The notes under the pieces were generated by a model. That model was not told the DNA's origin. It made no database searches and saw only the letters and a program-made list of their open reading frames with translations. The position numbers and the translations under genes were made by a program. This document shows positions 1-6,435 of a DNA stretch of 13,445 nucleotides, in pieces; positions within the stretch are counted from its first letter, which is position 1; each line of letters starts with the position of its first letter. The DNA comes from Chloroflexota bacterium (GTDB taxonomy: Bacteria > Chloroflexota > Limnocylindria > Limnocylindrales > CSP1-4), in contig VGPE01000057.1 in assembly GCA_016875645.1 (NCBI GenBank), positions 1-13,445 of the forward strand, in the 5' to 3' direction.

Positions 1-161
1 GGGGCGGCGGTCGGCGCCGCCGTCGGCGCCGTTGTGGCCGCGGTGCCACCGCACGCGGCGATGAACGCCGCGCTGCCCGCGATGAGGCCACCCTGAAGGA
101 CCTGGCGGCGACTCAGCGAGGCCTTCAAGAGGTCCTGTGCGCTCCGGGATTGATCAGTCAA
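1..161 (-). CDS. ABC transporter solute-binding lipoprotein, N-terminal fragment
   Basis: Only the first 53 codons are in the window; the gene continues past the left edge. It would encode the extracytoplasmic sugar-binding lipoprotein that feeds the permease encoded just upstream (57-bp gap). The leader contains SRRQVLQ, a good twin-arginine motif, then a hydrophobic stretch GGLIAGSAAFIAAC ending in a lipobox (IAAC), and after the lipidated Cys a Thr/Ala/Pro-rich linker, as is usual for Gram-positive-style or Chloroflexota binding proteins. The start is taken as TTG at 161 because a TGAGGAG ribosome site sits 8 nt upstream and an in-frame stop lies further upstream; a second in-frame TTG follows 11 codons later. 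The family assignment rests on the leader and the neighbouring permease, since no binding domain is visible. Another Tat-exported lipoprotein is possible. Confidence 0.75.
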   Translation of the reverse strand, partial: MTDQSRSAQDLLKASLSRRQVLQGGLIAGSAAFIAACGGTAATTAPTAAPTAA

Positions 162-169
162 GGATCGAA

Positions 170-176
170 CTCCTCA
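170..176 (-). promoter_or_regulatory. Ribosome binding site that decides the TTG start
   Basis: TGAGGAG on the minus strand, 8 nt from the TTG at 161. It is the reason for choosing that rare start for the binding-protein fragment. Confidence 0.7.
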
Positions 177-218
177 CTTGGGTGATGGTCGGCACAACCG
201 AGCCAGACGCGGGACGGA

Positions 219-2129
219 CTAGCCCTTCACAAAGCCCTCCGTAAGGCCGGTGATGATCCGGCGGTGGAAGAAGACGACCAGGAGCAGGCAGGGGATCACC
301 GCAACCATGGCCGCCGACGCCAGGAGGTTCGGCGGAGGCGACTGGTTGATCGGACTCGGGTAGTTCTGGATGCCGGTGATGAGCCGGGTGATTGTCACCG
401 CATTCTGGTTGCCCAGGATCACGGCGAACAGGAATTCGTTCCAGGTGCCGATGAGCATCAGGATCGCTGCTGCCGCCATGCCCGGCCGAGCGGCGGGAAT
501 GGTCACCCGGAACAGCGTGCCCAGGCGCGAGCAGCCGTCGATCCGCGCGGCCCTCTCGAGCGAAACCGGGACGTCGGCGAAGAAGTTGCGCATGAGCCAC
601 ACGATCAGCGGCAGCCAGAACGCGACGTTGACGATGACGAGCGCCGCCACGGTGTCGGTCAGGCCCAGGATCTGGAAGATCCGAAGCACCGGGATGGCCA
701 TGACGATCCCGGGCACCATCTGGACGAAGATCAGGATCGCCAGGATCGTCTTCTTGCCGGGCAGGTCGAACCGGGCCAGTGAGTAGGCGGCGGGCGCCGC
801 GAGAACGATGACGAAGAGGGTCGTGAACAGGGCCGTCTGCAGGCTCACCGCGAGCGAGCCTGCCCAGCGCGGATCGTTGGCGATGAGCACATAGCCGTCG
901 AGCCACAGGTTGGCGGTCAGTGCGGGCGGCTGGACCTGGATTGCCGATTCGGGCTGCAGGCTGGCGATCGCGAGCCAGGCGATCGGGGCGATGTAGAACA
1001 GGAACAGCACCACGACGCCGGTGCCGAAGCCCACCCTGCCGACCCCGGTCGGGATCGCGAAGCGCCGCCGTCGCGCCGTCCCATCGTCACCCGCCGCCGG
1101 CAGGCTCCGGGCACGCGGGCCACTGGCGAATCGCAGGCTGCCGCGCCCGGCCGCTGCCGCCAGCTCCGCCTCTTCGTCCGTCGTGGGCCCGACCGTCCGC
1201 CGGCGCCGCAACTGGAAGACGAGAAGCAGCAGGCTGCACAGGACGATGATTGCGAACAGCACGATCGTGACGGCCGACGCGTAGCCGAAGCTGAGGCCCG
1301 TGAACGCGATGTCGTAGATCGCGTAGATCAGCACGTAGGTGTCGCGGCCGGGGCCGCCGTTCGTGAGGCTGTACAGCAGGTCGAACACCTGCAGGCCGAC
1401 GATGACCTGGAGGACGCCGACCACGAGGAGGGTCGGGCGGATCGCCGGCAGCGTGATGTACCGGAACGACTCCCACGCCGTGGCGCCGTCCATCTTGGCC
1501 GCCCGATAGAGGGTGCCCGGGATGGTCTTGAGGGCGGCCAGCAACAGCACGGCCAGGAGCGGCACCGAGCGCCACGACTGGGCAACGATGGCGATCGAGA
1601 CCGATTGGACGGTTTCCTTGAGCCAGTTGAACGGCTCCTCGAAGACGCCGAGGCCGATCAGGATCCCATTGATGATCCCGAAGTGGGTGTCGAAGATGAA
1701 GCGCCAGAAGATGCCGGCCACGATCGCCGAGATGGCCCACGGCATCAGCAGGCCCATGAAGAAGACGCCAGCGCCACGGAAGCCACGATTGAGGACGAGG
1801 GCGGTGACAAGCGCGAGCGGCAGGGTCACCGCGGTTGTGATCGCCGCGAAGAAGAGCGTGCGCGGGATCGCGTCCAGGACTTCCCGGTCGGCCGGCAGCC
1901 GCTCGAGGTAGTTCCGGAGGCCCACGAAGGGCGTCAGATCATCCTTGGCCAGCTCGATCCGGAAGAGGCTGAGTCCGAACACCGAAAGGGTGGGCGGCAG
2001 CACGACGAGCGCGACAAGGATGAGCCCCGGGACCGACACGAGCAACGCGAAGCCGCGGTCGCTGAGGCGGTCCAGGCGGCGCGAAACACGACCGGCGCCG
2101 CGGCTGACCGCGGCGCCACCGACCGCCAT
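219..2129 (-). CDS. Fused MalF-MalG type ABC sugar permease (CUT1 family)
   Basis: A 636-residue inner-membrane protein joining two permease subunits that are normally separate. The first half (about 25-308) has six predicted membrane segments and an EAA loop near 209-231 (AAKMDGATAWESFRYITLP), as in MalF/UgpA. The second half (about 365-625) has six more segments, an EAA loop near 525-548 (RAARIDGCSRLGTLFRVTIP) and the MalG-type tail GLTEGFVKG. A charged, low-complexity linker (about 308-362) joins them; both its flanks are arginine-rich, consistent with a cytoplasmic location. Such a chain would form the whole channel and dock two copies of an ATPase not seen here. The ATG at 2129 is chosen over one at 2246 because AGAAGGAGG precedes it and the longer version would start inside the insertion sequence. 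The binding-protein gene follows. The substrate is probably a sugar or sugar derivative, not determinable here. Confidence 0.9.
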   Translation of the reverse strand: MAVGGAAVSRGAGRVSRRLDRLSDRGFALLVSVPGLILVALVVLPPTLSVFGLSLFRIELAKDDLTPFVGLRNYLERLPADREVLDAIPRTLFFAAITTAVTLPLALVTALVLNRGFRGAGVFFMGLLMPWAISAIVAGIFWRFIFDTHFGIINGILIGLGVFEEPFNWLKETVQSVSIAIVAQSWRSVPLLAVLLLAALKTIPGTLYRAAKMDGATAWESFRYITLPAIRPTLLVVGVLQVIVGLQVFDLLYSLTNGGPGRDTYVLIYAIYDIAFTGLSFGYASAVTIVLFAIIVLCSLLLLVFQLRRRRTVGPTTDEEAELAAAAGRGSLRFASGPRARSLPAAGDDGTARRRRFAIPTGVGRVGFGTGVVVLFLFYIAPIAWLAIASLQPESAIQVQPPALTANLWLDGYVLIANDPRWAGSLAVSLQTALFTTLFVIVLAAPAAYSLARFDLPGKKTILAILIFVQMVPGIVMAIPVLRIFQILGLTDTVAALVIVNVAFWLPLIVWLMRNFFADVPVSLERAARIDGCSRLGTLFRVTIPAARPGMAAAAILMLIGTWNEFLFAVILGNQNAVTITRLITGIQNYPSPINQSPPPNLLASAAMVAVIPCLLLVVFFHRRIITGLTEGFVKG

Positions 2130-2140
2130 GCCGGTGAAGC

Positions 2141-2149
2141 CCTCCTTCT
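2141..2149 (-). promoter_or_regulatory. Strong Shine-Dalgarno site for the fused permease
   Basis: AGAAGGAGG on the minus strand, 11 nt before the ATG at 2129. It is a near-perfect anti-16S match and fixes the start of the permease downstream of the IS boundary. Confidence 0.7.
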
Positions 2150-2170
2150 GCCCGTGGCACGGGCGAGCGA

Positions 2171-2200
2171 ATGATCGTGGGCGGTGAAGTTCACTGTCAA
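2171..2200 (-). promoter_or_regulatory. Candidate promoter with palindromic operator for the transporter genes
   Basis: On the minus strand, TTGACA (2195-2200, perfect -35 consensus) is followed after 18 bp by GATCAT (2171-2176, 4 of 6 to TATAAT). The palindrome GTGAACTTCAC (2184-2194) fills part of the spacer and touches the -35 box, a typical place for a repressor. Transcription would start about 35 nt before the permease ATG. The element lies just outside the IS, next to its left direct repeat, so it is probably native to the permease gene. It is a pattern match only. Confidence 0.4.
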
Positions 2201-2217
2201 TGAAAACACGCCACTCG
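2201..2217. repeat. Left flanking direct repeat of the IS (possible target duplication)
   Basis: TGAAAACACGCCACTCG directly abuts the left IS tip. It matches the 17 bases right after the other tip (3596-3612) in the same orientation at 14 of 17 positions. This fits a long target-site duplication that has diverged, although a recurring target motif is an alternative. Confidence 0.6.
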
Positions 2218-2269
2218 TGTGAACGGCCAGCGACTCTGTCACCCATAAGCGGCCAGCGACTTTGTCACC
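2218..2269 (+). repeat. Left IS terminal repeat with two internal motif copies
   Basis: The tip TGTGAACGG is followed by GGCCAGCGACTCTGTCACC at 2226 and GGCCAGCGACTTTGTCACC at 2251, a 25-bp period. The two copies are likely tandem transposase-binding sites. The inverted counterpart is at 3546-3595. Confidence 0.75.
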
Positions 2270-2278
2270 CTCATTGCC

Positions 2279-3550
2279 ATGACGAGGGAGACGATCACCT
2301 TGGACCCGCGAGCGCAATGGCGGCTGTACGTCCTCAGCCACATCCTGGCCGGCGAGACCTCGATCGCGGAGGCGGCGGGCCTGCTCGGCCGGCCGGTCCG
2401 CTCGGTGCGCCGGCTGCTCGCGCGGTACCGCGGCCCCGACGGTGCCGGCGCGCTCGTCCACGGCAATGCCGGTCGGGCCCCGGCCAACCGCCTGGATCCG
2501 GAGGTCCGCGCTCGGGTCGTGGAACTCGCGCAGACCCGCTACCTGGGTGTGAACCGGGAGCACCTGGCCGAGCTGCTGGCAGACGAGCTCGAGCTCCACG
2601 TCGCCCCGCGCACGCTGCGCCGGGTGCTCGCGGAGGAGGGTGTGCCGGTCGTGCGCCGGCGACGCCCGCGGCGCCACCGCACCCGGCGCGACCGGATGAC
2701 CGCGGCCGGGATGCTGCTCCAGGTCGACGGCTCCAGGCACGACTGGCTGGAGGGCCGCGGACCGTGGCTGACCCTGGTGGGCGGCATCGACGACGCGACC
2801 GGGCTCGTCACCGGGGCCGTGTTCCGCGAACAGGAGGACGCGGTCGGGTATCTGGCCGTTCTCGTCCAGACCGCGCACCGCCACGGCCTGCCGCTCGCGC
2901 TCTACTCCGACCGCCACGGCATCTTCTGGAAAAGCGCGGGCGCGATCCCGACCCTCGCCGAGCAGTTCGCCGGCCGCCGCTCGACGACCCAGGTCGGGCG
3001 GGCCCTCGAGGGCCGCGACGATCGCCTGGGTGGCGGCCCGCTCGCCCCAGGCCAAGGGCCGCGTCGAGCGGCTGTGGGGCACCCTCCAGGACCGCCTCCG
3101 GAGCGAGCTGGACTGGCCGGGGCGGCCACGCTCGAGGACGCCAACCTCGTGCTCGCCCGGTACCTGCCGTGCCACAACGCGCGGTTCGCCGTGCCGGCCA
3201 CGGATCCCGGCCCCGCCTGGCGAACCTCCAGCCGGCAGCCCGAGGCCCTGTTCTGCTCCCGCCAGCGGCGCCAGCTCGCGGCCGACGGCACCCTCGCGGT
3301 CGACGGTCGGAGTCTCGCCCTGGGCAGCCGTCCGCCCGGCCCCGCCGGTCGACGCTGGGTCGTCCTCCAGCGCCGGCTGGACGGCTCGCTGTGGGTCGAG
3401 ATCGAGGGGACCGATCACGCCCTCGTGGATGCGCCGCCCCGGGCGACCGCGCTTCGGACGTCGCCCGAACCTCGGTCCAGACCGCAGCCACCCCGGCCCG
3501 GACCCGATCACCCGTGGCGACGGACTACCCTGCGCTACTCGCCCCGGTGA
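2279..3550 (+). pseudogene. IS1202/ISNCY-family DDE transposase, double frameshift
   Basis: The N-terminal helix-turn-helix region (about 10-50) and VHGNAGRAPANRL linker lead into a DDE catalytic core. Asp150 lies in QVDGSRHDWLEGRGP and Asp211 in LYSDRHGIF. The frame then breaks near 3010-3015: the expected continuation VAARSPQAKGRVERLWG, with the catalytic Glu (codon 3066-3068), is read one base over. Near 3105-3115 it returns to the first frame (TLEDANLVLARYLPCHNARF) and runs to TGA at 3548-3550. The pattern fits a loss of about 5 bases, then 1 base. The uninterrupted 423-residue reading therefore has the right length but lacks the Glu region. No good ribosome site precedes the ATG. Sequencing error at two places is the main alternative; programmed frameshifting is not known to me for this family. 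Confidence 0.85.
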
Positions 3551-3595
3551 CAAAGTCGCTGGCCGGCTAACGGTCAAAGTCGCTGGCCGTCGACA
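3546..3595 (-). repeat. Right IS terminal repeat with two internal motif copies
   Basis: Read on the minus strand, TGTCGACGG is followed by GGCCAGCGACTTTGACC (from 3588) and GGCCAGCGACTTTGTCACC (from 3564), a 24-bp period. It is the inverted counterpart of 2218-2269. The outer copy has lost or changed bases near its end. The transposase stop codon lies inside the inner copy. Confidence 0.75.
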
Positions 3596-3612
3596 TGAAA
3601 ACAGACCACTCT
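3596..3612. repeat. Right flanking direct repeat of the IS (possible target duplication)
   Basis: TGAAAACAGACCACTCT starts right after the right IS tip and matches 2201-2217 at 14 of 17 positions (mismatches at 9, 10 and 17). Confidence 0.6.
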
Positions 3613-3640
3613 GATCGGGGTCAGGCCGCCACGCCGCCCG

Positions 3641-4751
3641 TCATGCCCGATCGAACCGCTGGACGAAGGCTTCGTCTACCTCCACGCCGAGGCCGGGTCC
3701 GGTCGGGATCGTGAACCAGCCATCCCGGAAGGGCAGCGGTCGGGCCAGGAGATGGGTGCGGGCGGGGTTCGGACCGAAGTCGACCTCGAGCATCGGCGAG
3801 TCGTTCGGCAGGCGGGTCGTGTCCGGCAGTGCGGCCAGCACCTGCAGGCTCGCGGCGAGTCCGATCGCCCCGTTGCACGCGTGTGGATGGATGGCAACCG
3901 CAGCCAGCCTGGCCAGGCCGCCGATGGCGATCGTCTCACCGATGCCGCCGCAGATCGAGACGTCCAGCTGGACCAGGTCGAACGCTCCGCGGTCGAGTGC
4001 CTCGCGCGCCGATCGCCGGTCCTGCAGCGATTCGCCGCCGGCGAGGGGCAGCGGCAGGCGCGCCCGGATGCCCTCGTAGCCCACGTAGCCGTCTGTGGGC
4101 AGCGGTTCCTCCAGCCAGCCGAAGCCCAGGTCGTGCAACGCGCGACCCACGCGGAGCGCGTCATGGGTGCGGTACGCGACATTCCCGTCCGCCATCAGGT
4201 GGAGGGCCGGGAACGCGCGACGCAGGTCGGCCGCCGCCGCCAGCTCGGTCCCGATGGGATCACGTCCGATCCGCAATTTGAAGCCGAGGTATCCCGCGGC
4301 GGTCACGCGCCCCGCCTCCTCGATCCACGCCTCCGCCAGGCCACGGCCCTCCACGTAGCCCTCGCTCGACGGCGTAGGCGCGGACCCGGGTCCGGATGGG
4401 CCCGCCGTACAGCGTCGCAACTGACACGCCGCGTTGACGCGCCCGCAGGTCGTCCAGGGCGATCGACAGGGCGCTCGTCGCGAAGCCGTTGCCGAGGGTG
4501 GCGCGACGGACCAGGTCCTGGTTCGCTGTGGCATCCCCCGGGTCGCGCCCCACGAGCAGCGCGCCCGCTGCCCGGATCACGGCCACGCCGGCCGGCACGG
4601 GGTAGGTCTCACCCCAGCCGGCGAGGCCCTCGAGGTCCGTGATCTTGACCAGTGTCGCGCCGCGGTCGTTGTTGCCGCCGGTCGAGAAGATCCGCCGCCG
4701 GGGCAGGTCGGAGGTGGGCTCGAAGACCTCGACCCGGGCGATGGGCGGCAC
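3641..4751 (-). pseudogene. Enolase-superfamily (mandelate racemase/muconate lactonizing type) enzyme, frameshifted
   Basis: Members abstract a proton next to a carboxylate and often dehydrate or epimerise sugar acids. The N-terminal capping domain (ARVEVFEP...GWGETYPV, SALSIALDDLRA) is read in one frame up to about 4373. The barrel domain (SEGYVEGRGL onward) is read one base over. Removing a single G near 4370 restores AYASSEGYVEG and gives about 369 residues, the usual family length. Visible in the barrel are GFKLRIG (K-x-R where many members have K-x-K), metal ligands in MADGN, WLEEPLP and AGGES, and an Asp (QLDVSICGG) and His (IHPHACNG) that fit the catalytic dyad. The GTG at 4751 is chosen by family length; an ATG at 4928 is also open. 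The nearby sugar transporter suggests sugar-acid catabolism. It may be a recent null allele or a sequencing error. Confidence 0.8.
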
Positions 4752-5076
4752 CGCCGCAGCGTAGTCGAGCGACTCGCCGGCCGTCCCTCCGGGCGCCGAG
4801 GAATCGCCGGGAGTGATCACCGCGGGCCCGATGCCGGTGCGAGCCGGCGCCGGCGGCGCCCGGAGTCGCGAGCCGAGGGCCCACTCCGCGACTGCGGAAC
4901 CGGTCGTGCGGCGCCCAGACCGGGACATCCGTGAAGCCCGTCACCGCATCTGATGCATTGACGGGCATCGCCCGGGACACCTGGACCGCCGCGCCTGCGC
5001 CGTCCACGGCGCCACCCGTGCCCCGGCAATCGGCGTGTGACTTCGGCGCCGCGCGCGTGACCAGCGTGACCAGGAG
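4752..5076. other. Non-coding gap between the DUF4129 gene and the enolase-superfamily gene
   Basis: If translation starts at 4751, these 325 bases hold no gene I can support. If it starts at ATG 4928, the gap is 148 bases. The stretch contains the nested hairpins at 4936-4974 and two tandem copies of GCGTGACCA at 5055-5072. No convincing promoter or terminator with a T-run was found. Confidence 0.5.
4936..4974. promoter_or_regulatory. Two overlapping, mutually exclusive hairpins
   Basis: GCCCGTCA (4936-4943) pairs with TGACGGGC (4959-4966); between them GCAT-CTG-ATGC (4946-4956) extends the stem past a 2x2 mismatch. The right arm CGGGC (4962-4966) can instead pair with GCCCG (4970-4974) across a 3-base loop. 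It lies between the end of the DUF4129 gene and the enolase-superfamily gene and could be a dyad operator, an attenuator or a weak terminator. There is no T-run on either side. Confidence 0.4.
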
Positions 5077-6435
5077 TCAGGTGCGCCTGAGTGCGCCCTT
5101 GAGCCGCTGCCAGCGACCCAGGGCCCGGCGCGTCTCACGCGGCGGCAGGTCACGCAGACCGTATCGCTCGAGCTCGTAGTCGGCGGCAAGCAGGCTTGCA
5201 GCGCGCAGGTCGGCAGCGGCGAGGGTGTCGGCTGTCGCCGTCCCGCCCGTTCGCAGGCGCCGGACGTGAGTTGCAGGACCCTCGGTCGGCTGTCGCGCCA
5301 GGCGCTCGCGCCCTTCGGCATCGGCGAGGAACGCGAGGTAGGCCGCGGTGGCCGTGGCGGGGCGCCCGGGCCGCGCGGGGCGGCGGAGCCGCGGCAGGTG
5401 CAACTCGAACGTCGGCGGCACGAACTCGTGTTCCTCGCCGGGGACGGCGGCGACCCGGCCGGGGCGGGTGGCCCTGCGGGCGACGCGGGCGAGCAGGATC
5501 AGGCCGATGGCGATCGTCGCCACGACGAGGAAGGTCGCCACCTCGATCCCGATGCCGCCCGGCTCGCCGGGCTCGACGAGCGTGGGTTCCGGCGCCCCGC
5601 TGGGACCCAGTGGGCCCGCCACCTCGCCGCCCATGCCGATCAACTGCCGCAGCAGGTCGAAGAAGCCCGAGACGAGTCCCACCAGCGGTGCCAGCAGCAG
5701 CGCGACGAGGCCTGCGATCGGCGCGAACACCGCCGCGAACGGCCCGGCGAGGCCGCCGAGGAGCTCGCCGACCGGCTCGCCGAGCAGCAGCGCTGCCGGG
5801 ATGGCCACCGCCGTGACCAGCAGCACCACTCCGAGCATCAGGACCAGCCACGCGCGGTTGCGGTGCCAGTCGATGCCGGCGGAGATCGCCAGCGCCTCGA
5901 GGCGGCTCAGGCCGAGCGCGAGCAGGCCACCGCCGGCGAAGAGGACCGTGGCCGGAAACGCCACCCGGATGAACTCCGCGTGCGTGCCGACCGGCAGTCC
6001 CGCGCCCAGCAGCCAAGGGATCGTCAGCAGCGGGATTCCCCAGCGCAGCAGGCCGGCCACCACGAGATCCTCCTCCTCGGGATCGCGGTGGGCGGTGCCG
6101 CGCACGACGGCGATGGCAGCGAGCCAGCCCGCCGGTTCGGTCAGCAGCGAGCCGGGGAAGCCCGCCTCGATCGTGGTCATGTCGCGCGCAAGCCAGGTGC
6201 TGCCGACGAACGCGATCGCGATGATGGCGACCAGGCCGGGCCGCTCAGCGTCGGGGGCGGCGCGACGGACCCAGAGCAGGCCGGCCGCCGCAGCGAGCCC
6301 GAAGACCAGGGGACCGAGTGCCGGTCGCCGCGCCCCGGCCGCGAACAGCGCATCGATGACCGCGATCGCCGCCCCTTCCACGAGGCATGCGATGAGCGGG
6401 ATGAGGACGTCAGCCCGCGAGTTCGAGCGAATCAC
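5077..6435 (-). CDS. Multi-pass membrane protein with C-terminal DUF4129 domain
   Basis: A 452-residue protein with about nine or ten hydrophobic segments over residues 1-255, a Gly/Pro/Glu-rich stretch (about 270-295), one more membrane helix (about 297-317) and a soluble C-terminal domain. The tail has the DUF4129 pattern: AAYLAFLADAEGRER, QPTEGPATHVRRL, AADYELERYGLRD and a final ALGRWQRLKGALRR. DUF4129 proteins usually accompany MoxR ATPases, DUF58 proteins and transglutaminase-like membrane proteins; the molecular role is not established. The start is GTG at 6435, overlapping the end of the DUF58 gene by 26 bp, which suggests translational coupling. It is the last gene of the cluster. A transglutaminase core is absent here, so this subunit could take the membrane role alone or a TgpA-like gene may lie elsewhere. 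Confidence 0.85.
   Translation of the reverse strand: MIRSNSRADVLIPLIACLVEGAAIAVIDALFAAGARRPALGPLVFGLAAAAGLLWVRRAAPDAERPGLVAIIAIAFVGSTWLARDMTTIEAGFPGSLLTEPAGWLAAIAVVRGTAHRDPEEEDLVVAGLLRWGIPLLTIPWLLGAGLPVGTHAEFIRVAFPATVLFAGGGLLALGLSRLEALAISAGIDWHRNRAWLVLMLGVVLLVTAVAIPAALLLGEPVGELLGGLAGPFAAVFAPIAGLVALLLAPLVGLVSGFFDLLRQLIGMGGEVAGPLGPSGAPEPTLVEPGEPGGIGIEVATFLVVATIAIGLILLARVARRATRPGRVAAVPGEEHEFVPPTFELHLPRLRRPARPGRPATATAAYLAFLADAEGRERLARQPTEGPATHVRRLRTGGTATADTLAAADLRAASLLAADYELERYGLRDLPPRETRRALGRWQRLKGALRRT

Larger units (their letters stand above)
2218..3595 (+). mobile_element. IS1202/ISNCY-like insertion sequence, 1378 bp
   Basis: The element is bounded by TGT...ACA tips. The left end (TGTGAACGGCCAGCGACT) and the inverted right end (TGTCGACGGCCAGCGACT) form imperfect terminal inverted repeats. 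Each end carries two copies of a motif close to GGCCAGCGACTTTGTCACC, spaced 24-25 bp. It holds one transposase gene whose stop codon lies inside the right repeat. Imperfect 17-bp direct repeats flank it. It inserted between the enolase-superfamily gene and the permease gene, opposite to their direction. The ends look intact but the transposase is broken, so it can probably move only if another copy supplies transposase. Family assignment comes from transposase motifs recognised by eye. Confidence 0.85.

Noticed and set aside
2130..2246. Longer permease start at ATG 2246, adding 39 residues
   Set aside because: The extension begins inside the IS left terminal repeat, has no family-like sequence and ignores the strong ribosome site at 2141-2149.
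1934..3577. Long minus-strand open frame across the transposase
   Set aside because: It is antisense to the transposase, which has clear DDE motifs, and its sequence resembles no family; GC-rich DNA leaves such frames open.
5055..5072. Two tandem copies of GCGTGACCA after the DUF4129 stop
   Set aside because: Only two units and no further copies seen; too little to call a functional repeat.
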